Shown one piece after another: positions 23,037-33,491 of a DNA stretch of 36,668 nucleotides (its first letter is position 1; every line of letters starts with the position of its first letter). The position numbers were made by a program, and so were the translations under genes. The notes under the pieces are model-generated. The model was not told the origin of the DNA and searched no databases. It saw only the letters and a program-made list of their open reading frames with translations. Source of the DNA: Intoshia linei (Eukaryota > Orthonectida > Rhopaluridae); contig LWCA01000253.1 of the NCBI GenBank assembly GCA_001642005.1, positions 1-36,668 of the forward strand. Reading direction: 5' to 3'.

Positions 23037-26000
23037 TTAAATTGATTCCTTGAGGGCAAATTCTAAAACGGTAACGATAAATTTTCTGTTTAATTTATTT
23101 GCTTCATTTATTAGGTTTTGAATGAACAATTTCTTTCCATAAAATGTATCGTTATATTCTTTCAAACATTTATAGAGTTTACTGAAATCTAATATTTTTT
23201 AATTAAATTTATTAGAGATGAATCAATTACCGTGACCTGGTGTTTTCATAAGCAATAATGATTTTTCATACAAGATTTTATTTTTAACCATTTGATCAAC
23301 ACTTTTAGAAATTTGTTTAGTGGGTAAAGGTTGAACATTTACCGGTAAATTTTTAACATCCACAGCTAAAATAACATTAATAAATTTTTTAAACAGAAAT
23401 TGTAACGATTCAATTAAAGATTTCAAATAATGCATGTTTGGTATAAATATATAGGGCGCTGGGAAATTCAGCGTATAAAAAATTACCTATACGTGATATT
23501 TTTGGAGGGATAGCTATTTTTTTTGTCTTTCTTTTCAATTTTTCTTTAGCAACTAAAGATTCTTCTTTTCTTCCATCGCCTTCTCGGTCTGGTTCCATGT
23601 CGTCGACTTCGTCAGAGTGCATTTTTACATTAAATGGATTTCCAAACATGTTTATCTAATTTATATTTAGAATAAATACATTATATAAACTCTCTTGGGT
23701 TGAATTTCGACATGTCTTAAAACAGGGGTCATTTTTTCTAAATGAGATATGTAATCTCCCATTTTGTTAATGGGAGTAGAATGCTTTTTAAGGTCAGCTA
23801 AATCAGATTTCATTGTGCAAGATTCGATATTATTAATCAAGCTTTCTAGCAAAAGGTTTGAAAACGATTTTGACAAAGCATTATCTTCTCTTCGTAATAA
23901 TTCTCCATAGTTGAGATGTTCACTATCATTAAAAAAAGAAAATCCAACATTGTTCTTTTCGGCTTGCTTACAAATATCGTTAATAGAATGCTTGTAGTGA
24001 TCAGAGATTCGGAAACTTTTATAAGGGTTAGGATCAATTTCATCTTTTATATTATGTTTGAATCTATTTTCATTACTAAATTTTCAATGAATAATCAAAA
24101 TAAAAGAATTCTTAAATTCTTAACTCTTTCACTGTCTGATGCAATTTTATGTATTATCTCCACACGTCTGGAATTTATGTTTTAATTTAAACTTTTATTA
24201 TTTTTAAATTACCTATGAGAAAATGTATCAAAATAAAAGAATAAAGTTTTTCAAAATTATGTTGTGTATATCATAGAATACACAGACGTGTGAAGTGAAA
24301 TTGCTGTGTATAGTATAGAATACACAGACAGTGAAAGGGTTAAATTCAAGCATTTTTACTAAGAACCCACTTTTACCAATTCTGAAATTGATTATGTGCA
24401 GCTGCAAAATGTTTTCTAAAAAAATGCTACCACGCTTTCGATGCCCTTCGTGAAAAAAAGATTGGATGTAATTTATTTGCCGTGGAAATACTTAGAAAGC
24501 GAGGAAGACCACTAAAAACATCTACTAAAGCAAATATAAAATATTTCAAGAACAAAAACTCATAATGAATCATTGTTTTTAATTTTGTTTTAAAAAGTTT
24601 TATTAGTTTCATCATCAGTTTAAGAAAGAATTAAAGCGGTTTTAACATCATGGATAATCCTTTTATTTAAGAACTTCACTTTGTTTTGTTTGTGATATTG
24701 AGTGTTTAAATATAATGTTTGAATAAAAACACTGTTTATGGCAGTGGTTTTCAACCTTTTTGTGTTCGCGACCCCTTATAAACATAAAAATTTTTCTATA
24801 CACTCCAAACATCATATCAATTCACATAAATGAAAATATTAAAAAAGCATATTCAGTTTTATTTATATTTTATACTGTGTTCAAATTCTCACGACCCCCC
24901 GGTTGAAAAATAATGGTTTATGAGATACTCTGGAATTCGGTAAAATTGTTGTTTTCCCTTAAGGCTTGTTAAATTTTGATTTTTAGTAAAACTGGTTAGA
25001 TTTAAGTAGACGCCTATAAAAATTTAATAGCGTGATTAAGATTTTTTTGTGACTAAGTCTTTTTATTAATTTATTTAAAAAAGCCTGTCAATATAATTGT
25101 TTAAATAAAATTTTTACTTTTCATTACAAGTTTTGAAAAATCCAGTTATTGTAAATTTTCAGAATGTTAGAAAACCGAAAAACTAAGAATACACTGAAAA
25201 AATTTACTGACACTGCGCTGTCCAAAATGTAGCCATATAGAATTTTTTTATATCACAAAAAATGTAGAAAAAACTCAACAATGCTAATTTAATATTATTT
25301 TTGTGTTGATAAAAAATTACATTTGAACATTGATGTATTTGTTTTTAATTTTTTTGTTACAATTCTTTGAAACGTTTATATTTATTGTATCCAATTGAGT
25401 TTTTGCTTGAACTCTAGTTTTTTTGATATAAGAACTAATGTTATAACTTAAGGATCGTTCTCGTATTTCATATGAATAATTTTGTATTTTGATAACAGCC
25501 AAAACTTTGTGTATATTGGAGATATAATAGGCGGGTATGCTTTTAATAAAAATGTCTAATTTCTGTTTATTAACTTCGTCAATCATATATTCTTCCTTAT
25601 GGTTTTTAAATTTTTGGTTAAACATGATGGAATTAACAATTGTATAAAACGCTGGGAAATTATAACATGATAATACTAATATTACACGATTTTTGGTTTC
25701 ATTTACATGTAAATATCCAAACGGTTTTCCTAGACCACCCGATTTTAAACTATTTGGAATATAGAGATATCTGCAAGTACTTGGATCATCATTTGCAATC
25801 ATGAATTTTGATAAAGTACACGCATTTAAAGGTAATTTGTCAACTGTTACGAAATAGTTATCAGAAATTTCACACGGAGTGGATGCCATAAAAACAACTG
25901 GAATAGTATTTCTAGGAGGCAAATTTAAAAGACTCGTATCCGGAAAAAATTCTTCAGGAATAGGCCAATGTAAGGACGCATTTACATTAGACATATCAAT

Positions 26001-26933
26001 TCGAATAATACTACGCGAGTTGTGCCAATCGTCACTACGTAGCATAATACTGCTGATGTCGCGAGAATCTAGACACAAATAATTTAAAAGTACAAAATAA
26101 ACAAATATACCTTTGATGTTTTCGAGTTCATCAGAGTTAAAACAACTGAATAACAACTGTATTGATGGGTAAACGTTAGTGATGATATTTTCAACGGCTG
26201 CCATTAAACATTTCACGGAATTGACAGCATAAAATTCACCTAAAATGTGTAATTTAATAAAATGCAAGTTTTTGAATACCTCCAGTATGCTGACATAAAT
26301 TTTTCAATTGAATTTCAGTAGGTCTGCTATAACTTGAAGTGAAATTAATGGAATCATTAAAGACCATAATGCCAGGAATTTGTAGAACTATGACAAATAA
26401 TTTTTGATCCCACCTAAATGGTTCATAAGTCAATTCTAAACCAGGAATTTCAGAGAGACTCAGCTGAATCTAAAAAAAACTTAATGTTATCAATATAAGG
26501 GTACGTCATTTGTTATTTCATATGGATTGTTCATTTGACAGCCATCGGTAATAAAAACAATTATGGCTGGTTCCAAAAAATAGGGAGTTCGTCCTTGACC
26601 ATAAGTATCTACTCCTGTCTGTAAACGGTTAATGTTGAGTAGTTGAAATGTGTTTTTAAGGGCATTTCCAGTAGTAGTAAGGCCAGTAGATTTAAAATTT
26701 TTTAATTCTTCTGTAAAAATAGCTTGATTTTCTTTCCAACCAGCTTTAATGTTATTGGGTGGTTCTTCAAACGATAAAAGCATATATCGGTCCATTTTAG
26801 ATTGATGATCTCGTGCACGGCATTTTAGAAAATAATCTATTGCAATCTTTGCCATGTCCATAAATGTCAATCCGGCACTCACGGATTGCATCATGGAAGC
26901 ACTAGAATCAATCAAGAACAAAATAATTGTCAT
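23037..26933 (-). CDS. INTS6: Integrator complex subunit 6
   Basis: Eight exons (26505-26933, 26280-26469, 26111-26239, 25321-26068, 23691-24075, 23487-23655, 23231-23365, 23037-23188) join without a phase break into 2337 nt, 778 residues (human about 890). Integrator processes snRNA and nascent transcripts in the nucleus; INTS6 links it to PP2A. Residues 1-140 are a von Willebrand A domain. The MIDAS motif is intact: DSSAS at 9-13, GLTTTG near 84-89 and ITDG near 128-131. The stretches EEPPNNIKAGWKEN, YGQGRTPYFLEPAI, YEPFRWDQKLF and HWPIPEEFFPD are near-identical to INTS6. MFGNPFNVK and, at the C-terminus, MKTPGH...FIQNLINEANKLN match the INTS6/SAGE1/DDX26B tail. The start was chosen at 26933 because MTIILFLIDSSAS aligns with the family start. 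Introns are 35-42 nt except 121 nt and a 1245-nt one carrying a MITE. Confidence 0.95.
24742..24915. mobile_element. hAT MITE in INTS6 intron
   Basis: A 174-bp internal-deletion derivative of the element at 7364-8019: it shares CAGTGGTTTTCAACCTTTTT and 'tgtgttcgcgaccccttata' at one end and 'cacgaccccccggttgaaaa' at the other. Flanks are 'gtttatgg' (24734-24741) and 'gtttatga' (24916-24923), a 7/8 target duplication. It lies in the 1245-nt fourth intron of INTS6. Confidence 0.88.
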
Positions 26934-26997
26934 ACTTAATATCAATAAAAATTTATTACCAATTAATTTTCAAAGTCACCTAGTGATCGTAAATAAT
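26934..26997. promoter_or_regulatory. 64-bp divergent promoter, INTS6/C11orf65
   Basis: Only 64 bp separate the INTS6 start codon (minus) from the C11orf65 start codon (plus), so both 5' untranslated regions and the shared promoter must fit within it or overlap the neighbouring coding region. The stretch is AT-rich, with 'aaagtcacctagtgatcgt' as its only GC-richer part. No canonical TATA box or known binding site can be named with confidence. Confidence 0.6.
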
Positions 26998-29033
26998 ATG
27001 AATTGTGATAATGTTTATCACAATGCAGCTACATCGATTCAAAGGGCTTGGCGACGTCATATTGTAATTAAAATGACATTTTATTTTAATCCATTTAAAT
27101 TAGGATACGACGATTTACGCTTTTTATAGAAATTTAATATCTTTCAATTCGTGTGGAGCCCCAAACAAAATGCTCGCCTGTATTAATCCGATTGAAGCAA
27201 AATTATTGGATTACGGTTCGAAGAGTCATATAAAATTTCGATTGGCTGGTGTAAGTTTACGAGTTACCCTTTAAAATTTTTTAAACAGTCAAGATTCCCT
27301 CCAAAAGTTGTTTATAAAATATACACTCATGCCCCAATACAAGATTTGTGTGCGAATAGTCCCAAAAATTATGTTCATGCCTCCAATAAAGACAAAATAG
27401 CATGTCAAACAAACAACAACCAGCATATCAACATTATCAATTTAGGTACCTTATATTTTGGTGGGTTCTATAGATAACATAGATGAAAAAAATGAATGGT
27501 ATAAAAGGGTGGAGAATAATGATTGGCGCTGTGTTTCTGATAGATATTTTACAAAATTTTATAAAACAACTCAAATAAATACTCAACCTTTTCACCATGA
27601 TAAAGTAATATATACTTTTTATTTCTATAAAAATGATTTAGAAAAAACGAAAACAGAGTAAAATATTAAACAAAAGAAAACAAAGAATCAATTGGCTTAT
27701 TAAAACGTATATTAGTTTACTTTCATCATTTACCTTTCCATTATTTAGATATAAAAAAGGTAAAAACAATGATTTGAGCCATGAAAAAGAAAATGAACTT
27801 TTGGAACGAACTAAAGTATTTTTATACACATTTAATATTCGATTTTAGTGAAACTGTCATTAATTAGAATTAGAAGTAACTAAGAGTTTCCATGATATAA
27901 AAATATACTATTATCAATTTTTTTATCTAATTGGTGGTAACTAATAATTGGTTTGAATTCAGAATCAAAACATTTTGGAACAATTTTATTATTTTGGGGT
28001 GTTTGGCGGGTCAGAAACTTAAAAAAATAATATTAACGGGTAAGATCTGTAGGGGGTTTATAGGACTGTACAATATCTTAAATAATCCGAGATAACAAAT
28101 AAATATTCTATCCAATGTTCATTTTATGTCTTCGATTTCATTGTTATAATATTATTAGTTTTATAGAATTCTTTTATAATTTTTTTGGTCAGAAACTAAA
28201 ATATGCATTAAAATCTCCGTTATTAGCTCGGTTTCTTTTTATTTATATAGTACTAGTGTGTGTGTTAAATATTTATTTATGTTAAAATTTTCATTATGAT
28301 TGATTTTAGACGGTTCAGTTATACATTTCGATTTTAACTTATATTTATAATAATAGCAAGACTTTTAATAGCGGTGGTTATACTCTACTGAATGTCAGTA
28401 AAATTGAGAAATGGGTATTAAATTGGTAAATGTTACTTAGATATTTATTTATAATAATATATTATAGGCAATATTTATAAAAATTAATGCCTTAATAATA
28501 AAAGGAGAGTTCATAATAATATTGAAATCGCTATGTAAATATTGCTATTAGTTATTCGCGATTTTTTGAACACATTTTGCAACTATTTTTGTCAAAAAAT
28601 CGAGAATAACCTGTATACCCAAAACTCATAATGATGATTTGGGGTATATCATTTCTACCATAAATAACTAATCTGTTGAACTTATTAGTTTAAATAAAAA
28701 CTATAACCTAAAATTTCAAATTTTTCTGTTCTTTCGATTATACGGTAATAATTAACCTATACGACTACTTAAAAGTGGAATTGTGAACTGTGGGTCATAT
28801 CAGAACAAAATAAGTTGTGATTGGTCACATTCATGATATATTGTATTTAGACATTTGTGAAACAATGCATGGAAAATAAAGATTTAAAAGTGACAGATTA
28901 CTATAATGTTGATGATGATAATATGGAATACTTAATCAAATGGTCAGAGGCACTTGATTTCGAAAAGTTTTTTATTTTTTTGTACATTATAATTATACTG
29001 ACAAAAAGAATTAACAACGTCGTACACTGCTAG
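26998..29033 (+). CDS. C11orf65: C11orf65/MFI homologue with IQ motif
   Basis: Seven exons (26998-27063, 27104-27250, 27289-27445, 27474-27604, 27642-27706, 27749-27815, 28851-29033) sum to 816 nt, 271 residues. An IQ motif (AATSIQRAWRRHI, residues 11-22) opens the protein. CINPIEAKLLD, HIKFRLAG, RFPPKVVYKIYTHAPIQDLC, ANSPKNY and EWYKRVENNDWRCVS follow in the order of vertebrate C11orf65 (MFI, reported as a mitochondrial fission regulator). A basic stretch ends INWLIKTYKKG, and VDDDNMEYLIKWSEALDFEKF matches the VDE--L-WTN-LNFDEY block. Introns are 40, 38, 28, 37, 42 and 1035 nt. The 28-nt intron (27446-27473) is needed to keep frame between conserved blocks. The C-terminus after DFEKF is hydrophobic and unlike the family, so the last 20 residues may be misassigned. 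Confidence 0.9.
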
Positions 29034-29440
29034 AAAAAAGTTTGGGACATACATAAAATATTATATAAATAGTTGTTAAAATTATTTAAATATATATATA
29101 TGGATATAAACTCTATCAATGCTAAATTAAATTTTGTACGGCCGTAGTATCAATGAGTAAAGTAGCTTTGCGGGTGAATAGATGGAAAGGTTGGCACCCC
29201 TGTTCGATATTATTAAAACAATATATATAATAAAAAAAAGATTATTTTGATACAGCTAATTTCAGTTGTATAAATAAAAATTTTAACCCCAGAAATCTAC
29301 GCATTCCAGGTGAAAAATAATTTTGAATATATTATAATAATTATTAACGAATATTTTTCAAATGTTGGATTAAAATTAAAAATGAAAAAGTAAATAATCA
29401 TCTTACAATTTCAAAAAAAATCTGTATGCAATGTCTATAT

Positions 29441-30177
29441 CAGTGTTTCGCGAAGTGGTCCACAGGAAATTCTAGGTGGTCCACAAGAAAAATTTTAAAT
29501 AAAATGAAATAACCTTTTTCAACAATAATATTAAATTAGAATACTATTAATTATCGATGTTTATTATTATTAGTGAACGTAAACAATATTTAATCAAAAT
29601 GAAGTGAACATTTACTGAATAACGTGAATAATATTCACGTGAGTTAAATTTAATCTATGTAACGATTTAATTTAGTTTGATAGTAGTCGTATCAAGCTCG
29701 TGACCACTTCTAAAATGAAAAATAACCCCTTTACAAATTTTGTAAGCGAATTATAATGTCATATAACCCTATCCACCTTTCTAAGACTCTTGAGTTGCAT
29801 TTTAAATTTAACATTGAAATTAGTTGATATTCAAGAATCTTTTTAATGCTCAATATAGTTCATTAAAGCCTCCATTTAAAAAAGAAATTTTCGTTGAGAT
29901 CCCTCGGTGGAAGGATCTTGCCTACGGTAGATTCGGCACTAGTAGTTCGCCATAAGTATGTTTGAAATTAATAATTTTTTTAATTACGCTATTGAAGCTA
30001 CCATGCCAAAATTAATGTAAAATTTTCGTTTTAAGGAGGAATATATAATAAAAAAATATAAATAGTACCTTACTGACGTGTTCAGGATTAAAGGGATTTT
30101 TTTAAAAAATTATGTGGTCCACACACATTTTTTTTTGTGACAAGTGGTCCATGGTGGAAAATGTTTGGGAACCATTG
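29441..30177. mobile_element. hAT-type non-autonomous element
   Basis: Ends are CAGTGTTTCGCGAAGTGGTC and 'gtggaaaatgtttgggaaccattg', with 'gtggtccacaagaaaaat' and 'acaagtggtcca' as opposed subterminal blocks. Flanks 'gtctatat' (29433-29440) and 'gtctatac' (30178-30185) are a 7/8 target duplication. I read no transposase in it. Confidence 0.82.
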
Positions 30178-30451
30178 GTCTATACATTTCTAATAAAGAA
30201 ATATGGGTGGAAATCTATATAGTTGATTCCGTCGGATTTTTTTTCATTCTCAAATTCTCATTTTGAAAACATTTTGTTTAAAATTTTACAACGAATTAGT
30301 AAAAGTTTGTTTTTATCATTTTTATATTTAATACAATACTTTTCAATATTGGTAAAATTCATCTGAAATATGTTTCTAAAGTGCTGATTCCGTTAATTAT
30401 TGATACAAAATTGATATTTTTTATTCATAGAAACCAGTACTGAATATATAT

Positions 30452-30990
30452 TATCACATTGAAAATGACAAAATAGGTTTTTCAATTTTATTTTTTTTTG
30501 GAATTTAAGCTATTATGACAATTTTTGGGATTGTACTGTTTTTAATTTATTTTTATATTTATAATAACACACATTCTATCTAATAAATTAAAAAATGGGA
30601 TAACAATGTTTTTAAAAATTCTTTACACAAATATTAACAAAATAAATATAATTGATTTTAAATTAGAAGGTAATTTGATATAACGGGTCCACGTTAAACA
30701 AGTTTGGGAACCACTACTTTAAAGGATTAATAATAGTGAATAGTAGCATTTTTAAGTTAGATTTTCTTATTGAATTTATTTTTTTGGTAGAATTAAAAAA
30801 GTCGCCCTCCGCAGAGCTAGGTCATCTTTGTACGAAGTAACCTAGTAATGGCACTAAATCTAGTTTAATAATATAAATATTATATCGTATGTATTAAAAT
30901 ATTAAATTTTAAAATTAATTAAGTATTTTTAGTAGAATAAAAATGTGCCCTCGGTTGACCTAGATGCTGTTTGTACGTAGTACATAACAA
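30452..30990 (+). repeat. Copies of the 1155-1790 repeat family
   Basis: 30452-30555 matches 1155-1260, 30722-30795 matches 1715-1790, and 30942-30990 and 30800-30842 match 1272-1315 ('gacctagatgctgtttgtac' against 'agctaggtcctgtttgtac'). The GTAGTACATAACA block therefore occurs three times in the window. No integrase frame remains in this copy. Confidence 0.6.
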
Positions 30991-31089
30991 TAAACTAGTT
31001 TATTATAAAATATTTATTATAAAATTATAGGTATCTGGAAGATTGGAGTACAATAGGGACAACATATTACGAATAAAGGAATGCAGAAA

Positions 31090-31960
31090 TCATCTCAACC
31101 TTTTAAGCATGTGTTTTTGTTGCATTTTTTGATTAAATTCATCTTCAACAACATTAAGTTTGTTGATTAGAATTTCTGAAATAAAATTAATTAAACAACA
31201 ATGTATTTAAAATGATCATTACCAGTATTAGTTTCAAGCCAGTGTAAATTTTTCATATTTTGGTTAAGACAATATTCAACACGGCTGACCTATAAAATAA
31301 AATAATAAGATAAAAAACGTATAACCTCGTCGCAGTTTTTCTCCTTGTTTGCATAATTTATTAGTTCTGAAATATTGTTAAGTACATACTTGATTTCACT
31401 GTCGAGAGATTCAATCATTTCCATACTAAGCATTTGTCGTTTAATTAATTAAATCAAGTCAAAATATACCATTTTTTCCTATAAACGTCCTTTTTCTGAG
31501 AATCAATTTTGGAAAAAATTTGATTGGAAGAAATATTTTCAATCACTTTTTCAATGGTATTTAAACTGCTGGATAATTTTTGATTTCGTTCGCCCATAAA
31601 ACTTAATTTATCTTCAATATCATTTTGACGATTATTAATTACATCCAATTTTTGTTCCATATCAATCAACTAATTTTTAAATAATTACACAATAAAGATA
31701 AAATTACCTTTTCAGAGTCGAAAATTATTTGTGCATCTCGATGACCTAAAGAATTGACAATTTGATGATAATTGCGTTCACATTCCTCGAAATTAGCTTC
31801 CCAAACATCTAGGGCTCGATCGAGTTTTAAATAGGTATCAATGTTGTCAACGTTGTCAGATGAACTGCTGGAATCATATCATTAATGAAAATGTATTACA
31901 TAATTACACGGGTTTTAAATCTCCACTTTCTTTTGAATTTTGTTTTATAAATATAGACAT
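31090..31960 (-). CDS. NUP62: Nucleoporin NUP62 C-terminal domain, no FG repeats
   Basis: Six exons (31908-31960, 31708-31867, 31470-31669, 31326-31425, 31223-31289, 31090-31175) sum to 666 nt, 221 residues, with introns of 40, 38, 44, 36 and 47 nt. Residues 30-115 match the Nsp1/NUP62 coiled-coil region: LDVWEANFEECERNYHQIV, then HRDAQIIFDSEKLIDMEQKL, then KLSFMGERNQKLSSSLNTIE, in register with the W--EL--QE--F, WD--L---EKI and Q--LDFI--QQKELE--L--LE pattern. The second part has NLHWLETNTEILINKLNVVE, matching DSLQWID-N---L--KV. In animals this segment binds NUP58 and NUP54 in the pore channel. The usual N-terminal FG-repeat half is absent: only 17 residues (MSIFIKQNSKESGDLKP) precede the coiled coil, and the divergent neighbour starts 91 bp upstream. 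Confidence 0.83.
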
Positions 31961-32051
31961 TTATGTAAATTTTATTACAAGTGTACTTTCAAATTATGTA
32001 ATATTCAAATTGAACTCAAGTTTATTAAAATAAAGTTTTTCAATTCTAATT
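31961..32051. promoter_or_regulatory. 91-bp divergent promoter, NUP62/orphan gene
   Basis: Start codons of the NUP62-like gene (minus) and of the 250-residue orphan (plus) face away from each other with 91 bp between. The interval is AT-rich with no recognisable element. Together with the INTS6/C11orf65 pair it suggests short bidirectional promoters are normal in this genome. Confidence 0.55.
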
Positions 32052-33491
32052 ATGCAAGGTTTTGATAAAAGTGATTTGTATTTGGAGGATGATTACGATT
32101 ATTCAGTTGGAAAGTATTTGAAAATTTTTTTTTGCTTAATTACATTTAGCTACAAATTTAACGAAATTTCTCAAGTTGAACCTATAAAATCAAATAATTC
32201 TCTTGTTTTGTGTTTTGTAAATTCAAATGCCCCAGGTATTTTGAATTTTATCAATTATTTTTAATAATCTTAGAAATTGTAAAATCTTTTTTTCTTGATT
32301 TACACAAATTGAAAGAATGTGAAATTTCTAATAAATTTTCAATGATAAAAATCACCTTGTATCAAATACTGGGTGGTGAAAAAGAAAATTGTGCTTACTT
32401 TTGCGTTACGTTTCAGCAAATATTTGGATACAATCAAATTGAAATTGATACTTTACATTGGGAACAAGTATGATAATGTTTAATCACTTACCATTAAAAT
32501 TATAATGAGAAATGTATTGTATATGTTGTAGTTATATATGAAGTTTTAAACCGTTTAAGTCATGTGAAACCTATATATCAGTGGTTTCAAAGTGGGGTCC
32601 CTGGACCCCACGGATCTAAAATTATAAGCCTGGAGTCCGAAATTTAAATAAAATATGAATAATTTTTATTAACTTTTTTTTATTATTATAGGAGAATTTT
32701 TAATATTTATTACAGAGTTTGCTGATGTTGGGAATTTATCCTATAGCCGAAAGTGAAAAATCGACTTTTTTTTAAATATTTTTTTGAAAAACATGATTTT
32801 ACCAAATCTTATGGAAAAAACCTTTAATTTTATTTGTTATAAATGTTTTATATTTCATGTTTAATTTGGGGTCAAAAAAAATTACATTATTTGAATCTGA
32901 AACCACTCTTATATAGCCTAAAGTCAATAACGACATATACATAGTTTAAATCCTTTTTAGATGATTGATTTTCTTCCAAATCCAGCGTGTATTATATTTA
33001 ATATACTGACATCTTCTCTACACATCCGAAAACAATTAAACAAAAATTGCGAAAAAATTGATGACGCTTTTATCAAAATTGTAAAAAATAGCCACTTTAA
33101 GTCTTCCGATATTTTACAAAAATTTGAAAAGAAATATTCTACGTTAGATTCTTTAATCAATGTTACCGGAAATGCTGCTAATGGTATTTTTAATGAAAAT
33201 ATTATTTTTCTTCATATATAATCACTTCTGTATAATTTGAACAGTCGGGAAGGTTTAAAAAAGAGTTGAGTTTAGAATTCTGAACACTAACAAATACTAT
33301 GTACATTAAAGAAACATGGTACTAAAATTACGTTTATATTTCCTATATTAAATTTATATGCACTTAATGTAAAAATAATAGTTGAAAAAAGTGCCAAACC
33401 ACTGTGTGTCAGGGGATTAAATATGAATGAAAAACAAGGAGCTTGGATGGCAAGTAGAATATTTCAAGATTTTATGAACAAATTTAAATGA
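32052..33491 (+). CDS. Unrecognised 250-residue protein with 8-nt micro-exon
   Basis: Exons 32052-32113, 32150-32235, 32274-32467, 32961-33183, 33245-33252 and 33312-33491 sum to 753 nt, 250 residues, all GT..AG. Introns are 36, 38, 493, 61 and 59 nt. The acidic start MQGFDKSDLYLEDDYDYS is followed by SLVLCFVNSNAPEIVKSFFL, FCVTFQQIFGYNQIEID, an internal helical region and the C-terminal block GTKITFIFPILNLYALNVKI, LCVRGLNMNEKQGAWMASR. Alternating strands and helices suggest a globular alpha/beta protein, but I do not recognise the family. Without the 8-nt exon, exon 4 (phase 1) cannot join the last exon (phase 0), so it is required unless another splice site is used. The 493-nt intron contains a hAT-like MITE. 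It shares a short promoter with NUP62. Confidence 0.62.
32579..32908. mobile_element. hAT-like MITE in orphan gene intron
   Basis: The 330-bp segment starts CAGTGGTTTCAAAGTGGGGT and ends 'tttgaatctgaaaccactc'; the ends pair as (G)AGTGGTTTCA. 'ggtccctggaccccac' near the left end is an internal palindrome. Flanks 'ctatatat' and 'ttatatag' agree at 6 of 8 positions, a decayed target duplication at best. Confidence 0.7.

Larger units (their letters stand above)
29034..31089. other. Intergenic transposon-rich region
   Basis: This 2-kb gap between converging genes holds a 737-bp hAT-type element (29441-30177) and dispersed repeat copies (30452-30990). Outside these I see no coding exon or RNA gene. 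Confidence 0.5.

Noticed and set aside
26854-27129. Plus-strand frame of 91 codons beginning inside INTS6
   Set aside because: Its first part is antisense to INTS6. The true start is ATG at 26998, with a 40-nt intron after the IQ motif.
29881-29960. A relatively GC-rich stretch ('gagatccctcggtggaagga') considered as a structural RNA
   Set aside because: No tRNA cloverleaf or rRNA core could be drawn, and it lies within the hAT-type element 29441-30177.
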